From positions 4,836,001 through 4,900,000 of the forward strand of contig NZ_CP031705.1 of the NCBI RefSeq assembly GCF_022701255.1: DNA of 64,000 nt, read 5' to 3'. Below, one piece after another: positions 35,666 to 44,286 of the stretch. The notes under the pieces were generated by a model. That model had not been told where the DNA came from and made no database searches. It worked only from the letters and a program-made list of their open reading frames with translations. Numbering within the stretch: the first letter of the stretch is position 1; each line of letters begins with the position of its first letter. The stretch comes from Microcoleus vaginatus HSN003. Lineage in GTDB: Bacteria > Cyanobacteriota > Cyanobacteriia > Cyanobacteriales > Microcoleaceae. Made by a program: the position numbers and the translations under genes.

Positions 35666-36733
35666 CTACTTTTGTTCTGGATGCGCCGCCGCAGGCGAAG
35701 CTGCACCCATTTGATTAATAGCAGCAATTAGCTGATAAAGTCGCCCTAAATCCCGCTGGTTGAAATGCAAAGTCAGGCGCGGCAGATCGAAAGTTTCATC
35801 TCCTATTTCCGGTTCCAAAGCTTGACTTTTTTCAATTTTTCCGGTGACAACAATATCGCTAAAATCAGTATTTAGCCGATCGACATTCTCCTCAGAAAGC
35901 TGTGTTTTCAAGCGAATTACCAATTTTTCGCGCACGTAGCGGCAGGAGTGATAAACCAGATAAAAACTACCGATCGCCTCGCAAGCGACATTTATATCGT
36001 CAGTAATCGTATACAGGCTGCGATCGTCGGCTGAAATCAAACCCCGGCCCCGCAATTGTTTTTGCACAAAATAATTCCAATCGTGCCAATAATCTCCTCC
36101 CGGTCGATCGATCAATACCAAAGGAGCCGGCCCGAACTTGCCAGTTTGAGTCAAAGTCAGACACTCAAAAGCCTCGTCCAGAGTGCCAAAACCGCCCGGA
36201 AACAGAGCTAAAGCATCGCTCTCGCGGAGAAAAAATAACTTACGAGTGAAAAAATATTTAAAATTGAGCAATTTGGGATCGCCCGCAATGAAAGGATTAG
36301 AACTTTGCTCGAAAGGTAACTGAATGTTGAGCCCAAAAGAACGTTCAGCAGTCGCCCCCTCGTTCCCCGCCTGCATAATTCCGCCACCGCCGCCAGTAAT
36401 CACCATAAACCCCTGCTGGGCGATCGCCCGCGCAAAGTCTCTGGCCATCAAATATTCTGCCGATTGTGGTGACACCCTTGCCGAACCAAAAATCACAATT
36501 TTGCGAACGTGGCGGTAAGGATAAAACATCTCAAAAGCCTTTTCCATATCTCGCAGAGACGACGAGATAATTTTCCAGTCTAGGCGATCGAGATCCTCTC
36601 CAGTCATTTGCACTATAGTAGAGAGCGATCGTTCGATCCACTCAGAGTGCTTCAACATTGGCAAGCGATCGAGCAAATCCATCACTTCAGCTTGGAGGGA
36701 CTCAAAACCTTGACCAGACCCAGAACGAATCAT
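35666..36733 (-). CDS. LOG-family Rossmann-fold nucleotide-binding protein
   Basis: Residues about 75-255 contain the lysine-decarboxylase-like/LOG motifs: FGSARVSP, ITGGGGGIMQAGNEGA and PGGFGTLDEAFE (PGGxGTxxE). LOG enzymes hydrolyse nucleoside monophosphates to free base and ribose phosphate; the cytokinin-activating ones share these motifs. The protein is longer than plain LOG (about 190 residues), with an N-terminal helical part and a C-terminal 100-residue domain, as in the larger bacterial group of Rossmann-fold proteins, so the substrate is uncertain. I choose the ATG at 36733 (355 aa), preceded by CGGAAA; the frame to 36832 adds 33 residues with no family match. TTAGTCATTAGTGA repeats follow the stop. 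Confidence 0.85.
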   Translation of the reverse strand: MIRSGSGQGFESLQAEVMDLLDRLPMLKHSEWIERSLSTIVQMTGEDLDRLDWKIISSSLRDMEKAFEMFYPYRHVRKIVIFGSARVSPQSAEYLMARDFARAIAQQGFMVITGGGGGIMQAGNEGATAERSFGLNIQLPFEQSSNPFIAGDPKLLNFKYFFTRKLFFLRESDALALFPGGFGTLDEAFECLTLTQTGKFGPAPLVLIDRPGGDYWHDWNYFVQKQLRGRGLISADDRSLYTITDDINVACEAIGSFYLVYHSCRYVREKLVIRLKTQLSEENVDRLNTDFSDIVVTGKIEKSQALEPEIGDETFDLPRLTLHFNQRDLGRLYQLIAAINQMGAASPAAAHPEQK

Positions 36734-36922
36734 GAATTTTTCCGAAACTATAACAAATGGTCGCTGCTCAAAATTAAGGGGCAAGCCAAAGTTATAAGCC
36801 AATAGCCACCAGCAAATTGCCTTGCTGGTCACTAATAACTTTTCCCGTAGCTTTGCCCCGGTTGTGAAGCGAGTTAGCTTTCGCGGCCAAAAAATAGCAA
36901 CGCGAAACCGCTCGCATTTCGG

Positions 36923-37246
36923 TTAAATGTACTTTTCCAGAGTGTTGGCCAGAGTAGTTTTCGGAACTGCCCCAACCACCATATCCACACGTTGACCGCC
37001 CTTAAATATCATCAGCGTCGGAATGCTGCGGATACCGTATTGGCTGGCCACGTTAGGATTCTCGTCGGTATTAACTTTTACTACCTTGACCTGCCCTTCA
37101 TATTGCTGGGCAATTTCGTCTACGACGGGCGCCACCATCCGACAGGGCCCGCACCAGGGAGCCCAAAAATCCACTAGAACTGGAACTTCGCTATCGAGCA
37201 CTTCCTGCTTAAAGGTAGAGTCGGTTACTTGCGCGGCTGCTGACAT
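36923..37246 (-). CDS. trxA: Thioredoxin, m-type
   Basis: The 107-residue protein is a complete thioredoxin with the active site WCGPC in [14 protein letters not shown], the cis-proline motif [11 protein letters not shown] and the helix [14 protein letters not shown]. It reduces disulfides in the cytoplasm and links photosynthetic electron flow, through ferredoxin-thioredoxin reductase, to enzyme activity. The ribosome site AAGGA is 9 bases before the ATG. Upstream on the same strand lie Yfr1 and guaB3, an arrangement known from other cyanobacteria. Confidence 0.97.
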   Translation of the reverse strand: MSAAAQVTDSTFKQEVLDSEVPVLVDFWAPWCGPCRMVAPVVDEIAQQYEGQVKVVKVNTDENPNVASQYGIRSIPTLMIFKGGQRVDMVVGAVPKTTLANTLEKYI

Positions 37247-37324
37247 CCCTAGCCATCCTTGTAAATACTATTTCTCGGATAACAAGTCTAGCAAAAAACG
37301 TAACCACTTGCGTCAACGATTTTA

Positions 37325-37460
37325 ACAGAAGGCTTCTGAAGGAAGAAGGAAGACGGTACAAGCAAGAAGGAAGACGGTATAAGCAAGAAGGCACAAGGTT
37401 TCTGAAGGCACAGGGCACTGATGTTTCCGAAGGCACTTATGTTTCCGAAGGCAGAATACA
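37325..37460. repeat. Purine-rich short direct repeats between trxA and yfr1
   Basis: Repeated GAAGGAAGAAGGAAGACGGTA and TTTCCGAAGGCACTTATG-like units follow one another. Related pieces occur at 49675-49735. No coding potential; apparent frames are only repeat translation. Confidence 0.7.
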
Positions 37461-37578
37461 CTTATGTATAAGAAAAATTCTCTCATTCCCACACTCTCCC
37501 ACTCTCCGCCTCTGGGCCTCTCCGGAGCTAAAAGCCTCAGTCCTGTATCTAGTAAGCAAGAGCCAAAATGTCCGCCAC

Positions 37579-37650
37579 AAAAGGAACCGCCCGAACAGTA
37601 GTCCGGGCGGAGTGTGGTGTGAGGAGTGAACGGAAACATGCGTCTCCGCT
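37579..37650 (-). ncRNA. yfr1: Yfr1 small regulatory RNA
   Basis: The minus strand shows the full Yfr1 design. A 5' stem CGGAGAC/GTTTCCG (37648-37631, loop GCAT, one G-U pair) is followed by the invariant unpaired core ACTCCTCACAC (37627-37617). Then comes a 3' stem CCGCCCG/CGGGCGG (37610-37587) and a T-rich end. CACAAT about 7 bases before the presumed 5' end is a candidate -10 box. Yfr1 is found in nearly all cyanobacteria and often between guaB and trxA, exactly as here. It binds mRNAs through the core and in marine strains represses porin genes. Ends are estimates. Confidence 0.95.
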
Positions 37651-37754
37651 TCTTCTATTGTGACACCTACTTCTCGATAATTCCACAATATTCTGTAAAT
37701 TTCGAGACTCTTAAACAAATTTTGTCAAGGTATGCTGGTATTTAATCGGTAAAT

Positions 37755-38918
37755 CTACTTACCCATGCCCAACTGCTGAGCTTTTTGATAGACTTTACCC
37801 TCGGTCAGCAGAGAAGGAGCAATTACCACCTCCACTTGCTGCATCTCCTTAATATCCTTCGCGCCCAAGGTACCCATGCTAGTTTTCAGAGCTCCGAGCA
37901 AGTTGTGCGTACCGTCATCGAGCACCGCAGGCCCCCGCAAAATTTGCTCCAGAGTACCCGTAGTCCCCACGCGAATGCGAGTGCCTCGCGGCAAAACCGG
38001 GCTGGGAGTTGCCATCCCCCAGTGAAAGCCCCTGCCGGGAGCTTCGGCGGCCCTGGCAAAGGGCGAACCAATCATCACTCCATCGGCGCCGCAGGCAATG
38101 CACTTGCAGATATCGCCGCCAGTAATTAAACCGCCGTCAGCAATCACCGACACATATCTGCCAGTTTCGCGATAGTAGTCGTCCCGCGCGGCCGCGCAGT
38201 CTGCTACCGCTGTGGCTTGGGGAATGCCGACACCCAATACGCCCCGAGACGTGCAAGCAGCACCCGGCCCAATGCCCACGAGAATGCCCGCAGCGCCAGT
38301 TTTCATTAAATTCAGGGCGACTTCGTAGGTCACGCAGTTACCCAAAATTACTGGGATCGGCATTTCTTGACAGAATTGAGTCAAATCTAAAGATGAGATC
38401 GATTCAGGGGAAAGGAAAGCTGTCGAGACTACAGTTGCTTGCACAAAAAATATATCGGCTCCAGATTCAGCAACCGCCCGTCCGTATTTGCTCGCACCGG
38501 CCGGTGTACCGCTGACGGCGGCAATCCCTCCTCCTGCTTTAATTTCTTTAATTCTGAGCTCGATTAATTCTGGCTTGATGGGTTCGGCATAAAGTTCCTG
38601 CATCAGGGAAACAAATTCGTGGTTCCCCACACTCGCGATGCGCTCTAATATTGGCTGGGGGTCGGCATAGCGGGTTTGAATTCCTTCTAGGTTGAGCACG
38701 CCCAGTGCTCCCAATTCCGACAGCAAAATGGCCATGCGGACATCGACTACTCCATCCATTGCGCTGGCGATGATCGGGATTTCTCGATCGATCCCGCCAA
38801 TCTGCCAGCGAGTATCTGCCAAACTCGGATCGAGCGTGCGCTGTCCTGGTACAAGCGCGATTTCATCTATGCCGTAAGCTCGGCGAGCACTTTTGCCCCG
38901 CCCAATTTCAATATTCAC
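37755..38918 (-). CDS. guaB3: GuaB3-type IMP dehydrogenase-like protein
   Basis: The 387-residue TIM-barrel protein lacks the CBS pair of ordinary IMP dehydrogenase and matches the shorter GuaB3 (IMP dehydrogenase-related) clade. The catalytic-loop cysteine is in [13 protein letters not shown], and the phosphate-binding and flap segments [13 protein letters not shown] and [19 protein letters not shown] are intact. It probably acts in guanine nucleotide synthesis or interconversion; the exact reaction cannot be read from the sequence. Start is GTG (38918), preceded by GGAAGTG. Yfr1 and trxA follow on the same strand, a conserved order. Confidence 0.93.
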   Translation of the reverse strand: MNIEIGRGKSARRAYGIDEIALVPGQRTLDPSLADTRWQIGGIDREIPIIASAMDGVVDVRMAILLSELGALGVLNLEGIQTRYADPQPILERIASVGNHEFVSLMQELYAEPIKPELIELRIKEIKAGGGIAAVSGTPAGASKYGRAVAESGADIFFVQATVVSTAFLSPESISSLDLTQFCQEMPIPVILGNCVTYEVALNLMKTGAAGILVGIGPGAACTSRGVLGVGIPQATAVADCAAARDDYYRETGRYVSVIADGGLITGGDICKCIACGADGVMIGSPFARAAEAPGRGFHWGMATPSPVLPRGTRIRVGTTGTLEQILRGPAVLDDGTHNLLGALKTSMGTLGAKDIKEMQQVEVVIAPSLLTEGKVYQKAQQLGMGK

Positions 38919-39040
38919 GCTGTTTCACTTCCACAATGTATTTAAATTAGAGTAACAAAATCGTAGCCTGTCAGCAGGTAGCGATCGCACGGCTGTCTTT
39001 AAAAAAAGCTCGGCACTGATTCTGATTGTATTCTGATTAT

Positions 39041-39388
39041 ATGAAATCGAAGGGGATACTTTTCCTCAGCAACGGCCACGGGGAAGACTCGATTAACTGT
39101 CAAATTCTCAAAGCTTTGAGAGTATCTGGCGCAGAGGTTGATGTTTCCGCGATGCCGATTGTAGGTGACGGGGCTGCTTACGCGCGATCGACCGTGCCAA
39201 TTATTGGGCCCACCAGTCAAATGCCGTCTGGGGGAGTTTTTTACATGAATCCCCTGTTTTTCCTCAAAGATGTTGGGGCGGGGCTCATTGCTTTAACTTG
39301 GCAGCAATTGCAGGCTGTTTGGACGCATTGGCCCCGCTGCGATTGGGTGGTGGCGACTGGGGATATTGTCGCGGGGGCGATCGGCCCC
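39041..39388 (+). pseudogene. 5' fragment of lipid-A-disaccharide-synthase-related gene
   Basis: The frame from the ATG at 39041 encodes a start typical of the cyanobacterial lipid-A-disaccharide-synthase-related proteins (ILFLSNGHGEDSINCQILKAL, then DWVVATGDIVAG), which are normally about 400 residues. After about 115 residues the homology stops, and the same DNA, read on the other strand, is the C-terminal part of a polysaccharide deacetylase remnant. The gene has therefore lost its last two thirds at a junction near 39375-39390. Confidence 0.78.
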
Positions 39389-39928
39389 GTCGTGCATCAC
39401 CACAATCGAACCCGATCGCACATTGTCAACCACCCGACTTGCGATATCTTCCGCCGTGAGTGTTTTTTCATAATCTTGGGAATCCCCATCCCACATAATC
39501 AGTTTTTTGTGTATTTGGGATAGCAAATAAGACAAAACTACAAATCGCCTACCCCAAGGCGGGCGAAAACTGATACTTTGTTGCTTAACCCCAACTTCCT
39601 GCAAAAGTTTGTCCGTTTATTCAATTTCCGACAGCCAAACTTCCCTGGGTTGAAACATCATATCTTTGTGAGACTATGAATGGTTTGGCAACTCCTCTCC
39701 CCTCGCGACAATCATTTACACGATTTCTGGATGTTTCTCAATATTGCGACCAATTTCCAAAAAAGTTGCTTTAACTTGATAGCGGTCTAAGATATCTAAA
39801 AGCTGATTTGTATAGGAAGCAGAGGGGCCGTTGTCGTAGGTAATGGCAAAAACTTTCACTTCGGTATCGGCGCGGTTGAGGCCGAAATAATTGTGAACTT
39901 TAGTAACTTTAATCAACAGCGATACAGC
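39389..39928 (-). pseudogene. Polysaccharide deacetylase (NodB-like) pseudogene
   Basis: One minus-strand frame, from about 39928 to 39389, holds NodB-homology motifs in order: AITYDNGPSASYTNQLLDIL (family TFDDGPS), KATFLEIGRNIEKHPEIV, then NHS-SHKDMM (family H-S/T-x3-H), SFRPPWGRRF and SIVVMHDG. Three in-frame stops interrupt it: after HPEIV (39716-39718), before SHKD and after WLSEIE. The metal-binding second Asp of the first motif is Asn. The gene is thus dead but recent enough to remain in one frame. Both ends are truncated, one against the lipid-A-related fragment. Confidence 0.85.
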
Positions 39929-40305
39929 GAAAAATCACCCTATGGGGAAAAGCAGAAACTTTTGTAAATTTTTACCGATTCGCTAGCTGCACGCACTCAA
40001 TCGAAAATGAAAGTGGATTGTTTTCAGATGACCACAATTGGGAAGCTGAATCCTTAAACTATTTTATCATTAATTATTGTCCGTTCCGAGATTTTTCAGT
40101 TTTGGCGATCGCACAGTAGGTAGAGGCTGCGATCGCCATTGCCGTTGTACGCCGGATCGGGGGTACTTGCGTAAGTCATATTGCAATTAACAGAGGTGAT
40201 GAGTACGATCGCGCGCTTGAAGAGAAATGTATCGAAATAGAAACGCGATCGCAAATTTTATTTTTCTACCCTCCGATAACTCCCCACCTAGAGATTGTTT
40301 CCCAA
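39929..40305. other. Spacer with a HIP1-based inverted repeat
   Basis: TGGCGATCGCA (40103-40113) and TGCGATCGCCA (40128-40138) form an 11-bp inverted repeat with a 14-nt gap. It lies about 170 bp past the end of the NfeD-like operon. No gene is evident. Confidence 0.55.
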
Positions 40306-40488
40306 CTACGATTCAACTATCAGAGTAATGTTGTCAAGTCTCACGACGCGAACAACTTCACCGGGTTGCAAAGTTATTTCTCGAACGCATTTGGCAGACC
40401 ACCAACTGCTTTGAAATCGCACACTGCCGGAGTGATTTGGTTTAATTTCTTCTTCCACGATCGCTCTTTCCAAATGGCTGACAGTCAT
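40306..40488 (-). CDS. NfeD-like OB-fold mini-protein 1 (last of three)
   Basis: The 60-residue product is essentially only an NfeD C-terminal-like OB-fold: SGSVRFQSSWWSAKC, then [20 protein letters not shown], matching the G-x-V-x-W...G-x-x-V-x-V...L-x-V pattern of that family. Membrane helices and the ClpP-like protease part of full NfeD are absent. The ATG follows a strong AGGAG (AGGAGAAAGTAATC). It is the most divergent of the tandem trio, which all share an acidic start (AIVEEEIKP), two tryptophans and a single cysteine in AKC. Likely a protein-binding module; partner unknown. Confidence 0.8.
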   Translation of the reverse strand: MTVSHLERAIVEEEIKPNHSGSVRFQSSWWSAKCVREITLQPGEVVRVVRLDNITLIVES

Positions 40489-40567
40489 GATTACTTTCTC
40501 CTGATTCTAGGTTGGCCTGAACGTTGGGAGGCTATAAACCTATAGCTCGACTCCCTAACCCATTGAT

Positions 40568-40759
40568 TTATAACGCGGCTTCCACTATCAAAGTAATATT
40601 GTCAATTCCGACTACGCGCACCACGTCACCAGGCTCAAAAGTGATCTCTAGATCGCACTTCGCAGGCCACCAACTGTTTTGGAAACGAACACGACCGGAC
40701 TCATTAGGTCGAATTTCTTCATCCACGATCGCTTTTTCGGAATTGTCAAAGTTTATCAT
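40568..40759 (-). CDS. NfeD-like OB-fold mini-protein 2
   Basis: The 63-residue paralogue carries the same AIVDEEIRPNESGRVRFQ start, SWWPAKC and FEPGDVVRVVGIDNITLIVE. GGGAG precedes the ATG by 6 bases. It lies 27 bp downstream of the third copy and 79 bp upstream of the first, on one strand, so all three are probably one operon. Identity to mini-protein 3 is high (nearly all core positions). The small size and absence of a membrane anchor suggest a soluble adaptor. Confidence 0.85.
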   Translation of the reverse strand: MINFDNSEKAIVDEEIRPNESGRVRFQNSWWPAKCDLEITFEPGDVVRVVGIDNITLIVEAAL

Positions 40760-40785
40760 TGCTTACTCCCGATGGTAGATTTGCC

Positions 40786-40992
40786 TTAATTTTCAGAATT
40801 GATCTCAAACGACGCTGCAACGATCAAAGTAATATTTTCAATTCCCACGACGCGAACCACTTCACCGGGTTCAAAAGTCATGTCTCGATCGCACTTCGCC
40901 GGCCACCAACTGTTTTGGAAACGAACCCGGCCGCATTCTTGAGGACGAATTTGTTCATCCACGATTGCTGTTTCAACATCGTTAATAGACAT
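40786..40992 (-). CDS. NfeD-like OB-fold mini-protein 3 (first of the operon)
   Basis: I choose the ATG at 40992 (68 aa), 8 bases after CAGGAG; the longer frame to 41025 begins at TTG and would include the ribosome site. The core is again [17 protein letters not shown] and [19 protein letters not shown], with a short acidic tail. It is divergent from the HTH-NTPase-TPR gene at 41207, with a 23-bp direct repeat in the shared region. Association of very short NfeD-like domains with large NTPases suggests a common system, but this is inference. Confidence 0.85.
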   Translation of the reverse strand: MSINDVETAIVDEQIRPQECGRVRFQNSWWPAKCDRDMTFEPGEVVRVVGIENITLIVAASFEINSEN

Positions 40993-41103
40993 AGGTGCTT
41001 GCTCCTGAATATAAACTCGACTCAATCGGTGTGTAAGTTAGAAGCTTGTCTGTCAACTTCCCCTCCACACTCAACAGTATCCCCGGCCAACCTCGGCCTT
41101 GTC

Positions 41104-41171
41104 AGTCGGTAAAAGTCTATACAAGTCCACTGTTTGAGGGTGTAAACGAGTCGGAAAAAGTCTGTTAAAGT
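41104..41171. promoter_or_regulatory. 23-bp imperfect direct repeat in divergent promoter region
   Basis: Copies at 41104-41126 and 41149-41171 agree at 19 of 23 positions (both open with AGTCGG, share AAAAGTCT and end AAGT). Their 45-bp spacing is about four helical turns, so proteins bound at both would face the same side of the DNA. They lie between the NfeD-like operon and the HTH-NTPase gene and are candidate operators for the latter's HTH domain. Confidence 0.5.
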
Positions 41172-41206
41172 TGTGTCATATTGGTAACGCTAAACCTGGT
41201 GACTAA

Positions 41207-43618
41207 ATGGAAGCCGATCGTGCACTGGATTTTACCAACTCGTTACTTGTGGCTCGAAACCTGAAAACTCTCGACAACCTTGACAGCGCGATCTTTCGCG
41301 AAGCTTGGCAAGGCGTGCAAGGCAGGACGTACCAACAGGTTGCAGATAGTGAAGGGTATGGAGTAGGGACTGTTAAGGATGCTGCTTCTAATTTGTGGAA
41401 GCGACTTTCAGTGCTGTTTGGAGAAGGAGAAAAAGTCAAAAGAGACAACCTTCAGGCGGTTGTAGAGCGCTTTTGGCGCAGCTACTCGAAACTAGAACCG
41501 CAGTCGGGACAAACTGTTCTGGCCCAAGTGCCTAACAACCCCGATGCGGAATTGGAAATCGAAAACCCGAACTTTTTGGGCCGATGCGGGGCGATCGAAG
41601 ATCTCAATACTCTTGTCGCCCAAGGTGCAAAAGTGATTGTCATCCAAAGTGCCGGCGGTATCGGCAAAACGACTTTGGCCAGACAGTATCTCAAATCTCA
41701 AGGGTTCGATCGAACCATTGAACTGTTGATGGCAAAAGAGACAGAGAACATCACAGCCTTGGAAAGCGCGATCGAAGAATGGCTCAAGCAAGACTTTCAG
41801 GAAGAACCAGGGCCCGACTTTGGCGTCACCTTGGGGCGGCTGAAGCGGCAACTTCAGACTCACAAAGTCGGCGTATTGATTGACAATTTGGAAGCCGCAC
41901 TCGACGGACAAGGTAAGTTTATTGAGCCACATCGGCTTTACGTGGAACTGTTGCGAGTTTTGGCTGACGCAGCGGTGCAGTCGGTAACGCTGATTACCAG
42001 TCGCGATCGACTTTGCGATTCTGATGTCACCGTCGAACACTACTTGCTTCCGGGATTAGAGGTGGAAGTTTGGCAGCAATTTTTTAGCTGCCGCAACATC
42101 AATATAGATGATGTCGCCCTCAAGGAAATGCACAAAGTTTACGGCGGCAATGCCAAAGCAATGGGCATTATTTGTGGCACTATCCGAGAAGATTTTGACG
42201 GAGATATGGCGGCTTACTGGCTGGAAAACAGCGAAGATCCGCTCGTTGAAACCGACTTAAAAAATTTAGTTACCAGTCAATTTAACCGCCTCCTCGAACT
42301 CGATGCCGAAGCCTATCAACTCCTCTGTCGCTTGGGCTGTTATCGATATCAAGAAGTGCCGACAGTTTCTACTGACGGACTTTTGTGTTTGCTGTGGGAC
42401 GTGCCCGAAGCCGGACGACGACAAATCATTAAATCGCTGTTGCACCGATCGTTAGTCGAGTATCAGAAGGGCGAATATTGGCTACATCCAGCAATTCGGG
42501 AAGAAGCCGTCGATCGGATTTCGCCCGGAGACTGGGAGACTGCAAACCGCAAAGCCGCCGAGTTCTGGACAGAGAGTGTTGAAAATATTGAAACGGTAGA
42601 AGATGCGCTGAAAGCTTTTGAAGCTTACTATCATTATGTAGCAATTAGCTGTTTCGACCAGGCCGCTAGCGTTATCCTCAAAAAAATCAATATCCAGTTT
42701 GCCAACGATCACAAGCTAGGTAGAGCACTCTACAAATTAGGTTTCTTGCAGCCAATAATTTCAGCAACTACTCGCATCGTCAACAATGTGACTTCTGATT
42801 ATTATTTGAGCGGTTTATACAGTATTTTAGGCATTTGTTACCGGATCTTAGGCGAAATAAATCAAGCCATAGAATGCCACCAAATATCAGAAATAAAAGC
42901 CACTAAATCTTTGCAAGTTATAGCGAAAAGTAGCGAACCGGACAACGGTAAACAAGCTGATTTGGAATTTTGGAAAGTTAACGCTGCAATTAATATAGGT
43001 TTTTGTCAAATAGAAATGTGGGAGTTAGAATCAGCTAGGGAGATATTTGTCAAGCTGCAAACTTCACGAGACGAAATCGGGGTTAACAGCTATGCGGTCG
43101 ATGTCGGGTTAGCATTCCTCAACTCTTGTGTCGGAGCTAAAAAAGAGGCGGAGGAAGTCGCCGAAAAACTGTATGCCGATCGGGAAAACAGTCATTTGGT
43201 GGGTACGGGATACAAATTAGTTTTTCTAGCTGCAACCTACAAAAATCTCGGAGATAGAGATAAAGCTTTGAGCTTGTACCGCCAAGCGATCGCCCAAACC
43301 GACCAAAACCATTACAGCACCATCAAAGCCAAAGCTCTCAGCGGTATCGCCGAAGTGTACCGAGAACAGGGAGAATTTGACCAAGCCCTGCAGCACCATG
43401 CAGAAGCAATAGAAATACTCGATCGAGCTAGCGCCAAATTAGACCGAGCCGAAGCTTACTATCAACTAGCACTGACAGAACAAAAAGTTGGTAACACGGA
43501 GAAAACCCAAGAAAATTTTGACCGCGCCATTCAACTGTTCAGCGAAATGGACGCTAGCAAACAAATAGAAAAAGTACAGTTAGCTGCAACAAAAAAAACC
43601 GAAAAAATACCTAATTAA
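41207..43618 (+). CDS. STAND NTPase: HTH (vMAP-type)-NB-ARC-TPR protein
   Basis: The 803-residue protein has three parts. Residues 1-90 are a helix-turn-helix domain (TYQQVADSEGYGVGTVKDAASNLW) of the kind found at the start of vWA-MoxR-associated NTPases. Residues about 120-400 are an NB-ARC-type NTPase with Walker A SAGGIGKTTLARQ (about 148-160), Walker B VGVLIDNLEA, a sensor arginine in LITSRDRL and a winged-helix-like ending. Residues about 470-790 are TPRs (ALSLYRQAIAQT, GEFDQALQHHAEAIEIL). Such proteins act as switches that oligomerise after ligand binding to TPRs; many take part in conflict or stress responses. No toxin domain is fused, so an effector would be separate, possibly the NfeD-like mini-proteins. 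Function not established. Confidence 0.85.
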   Translation: MEADRALDFTNSLLVARNLKTLDNLDSAIFREAWQGVQGRTYQQVADSEGYGVGTVKDAASNLWKRLSVLFGEGEKVKRDNLQAVVERFWRSYSKLEPQSGQTVLAQVPNNPDAELEIENPNFLGRCGAIEDLNTLVAQGAKVIVIQSAGGIGKTTLARQYLKSQGFDRTIELLMAKETENITALESAIEEWLKQDFQEEPGPDFGVTLGRLKRQLQTHKVGVLIDNLEAALDGQGKFIEPHRLYVELLRVLADAAVQSVTLITSRDRLCDSDVTVEHYLLPGLEVEVWQQFFSCRNINIDDVALKEMHKVYGGNAKAMGIICGTIREDFDGDMAAYWLENSEDPLVETDLKNLVTSQFNRLLELDAEAYQLLCRLGCYRYQEVPTVSTDGLLCLLWDVPEAGRRQIIKSLLHRSLVEYQKGEYWLHPAIREEAVDRISPGDWETANRKAAEFWTESVENIETVEDALKAFEAYYHYVAISCFDQAASVILKKINIQFANDHKLGRALYKLGFLQPIISATTRIVNNVTSDYYLSGLYSILGICYRILGEINQAIECHQISEIKATKSLQVIAKSSEPDNGKQADLEFWKVNAAINIGFCQIEMWELESAREIFVKLQTSRDEIGVNSYAVDVGLAFLNSCVGAKKEAEEVAEKLYADRENSHLVGTGYKLVFLAATYKNLGDRDKALSLYRQAIAQTDQNHYSTIKAKALSGIAEVYREQGEFDQALQHHAEAIEILDRASAKLDRAEAYYQLALTEQKVGNTEKTQENFDRAIQLFSEMDASKQIEKVQLAATKKTEKIPN

Positions 43619-43679
43619 TCCAGCAAAAAATCAGAAAATAGATACAATACACGAAAGAACAACCATAAACTTTGTAGAT

Positions 43680-44027
43680 ATGAAACTAAAACGATTGGGA
43701 CACGTAGCCGTCTGCGTGCAAGACATAGAGAAGTCTGCTGAATTCTACCGCAACTTGGGCATGGAGTTAGTCTGGAAAGATGCAGACTGGGCTTATTTGA
43801 AAGCAGGAGAGGATGGATTGGCGCTGTTGAGTCCGAGTTACGACCAAGCAGGGCCGCATTTTGGGTTTGTATTTGACGATCGTACCGAAATGGAATCCGC
43901 CTACGAACAACTCAAAGCCGATGGTGTTTCCGTCACCCACATTCACGAACACCGCGACGGTACTGCATCCTTTTACGGCAGAGACCCGGACGGTAACGGC
44001 TTCGAGTATCTTTATGAACCAGCCTGA
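43680..44027 (+). CDS. VOC (glyoxalase/bleomycin-resistance fold) protein
   Basis: The 115-residue protein is one VOC unit of two beta-alpha-beta-beta-beta modules: LKRLGHVAVCVQDIEKSAEFYRNLG, then GPHFGFVFDD, and the end DPDGNGFEYLYEP. Metal ligands typical of the fold are at H8, H in GPHFGF and E in FEYLY. It could be a lyase, dioxygenase or binding protein; the sequence is not specific enough for glyoxalase I. It follows the STAND gene by 61 bp on the same strand but need not belong to it. Confidence 0.88.
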   Translation: MKLKRLGHVAVCVQDIEKSAEFYRNLGMELVWKDADWAYLKAGEDGLALLSPSYDQAGPHFGFVFDDRTEMESAYEQLKADGVSVTHIHEHRDGTASFYGRDPDGNGFEYLYEPA

Positions 44028-44286
44028 GGATTCTCGGAATTGCGGATCGCGATCGGGCTAAATCCGCGTAAGCTGCGGGGCCCGGCGCACCCTACAGATT
44101 AGTGTGTCCGCGCACTCCTACCCAGTTGCTTACGGCCCGGAACATCGCTACAACTCCCTGAATAATGTGAGGTACTCACAGCGACGCTTCTAAAGTAAGG
44201 TGCAGACTCTGAATTCAAACTATATCCACAACTTCCGAAAATCCGCTCGATAATCTAAAATCTAAAATCTAAAATCTAAAATCCTC
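44028..44286. other. Spacer before rodA with heptamer repeat
   Basis: Positions 44252-44283 are four perfect AATCTAA units plus AATC, ending three bases before the rodA ATG. The rest (GC-rich at 44070-44150) has no recognisable gene. Confidence 0.75.

Noticed and set aside
36734..36832. N-terminal extension of the LOG-family protein
   Set aside because: The 33 extra residues have no family counterpart, and the ATG at 36733 is preceded by a purine-rich ribosome-site-like sequence.
37322..37718. Overlapping minus-strand frames of 75-105 codons
   Set aside because: They cover the Yfr1 gene and purine-rich direct repeats; their translations are repeat products.
39293..39604. 103-codon minus-strand frame as a separate gene
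   Set aside because: It is the last third of the deacetylase pseudogene in the same frame as 39716-39916, followed by antisense of the lipid-A-related fragment.
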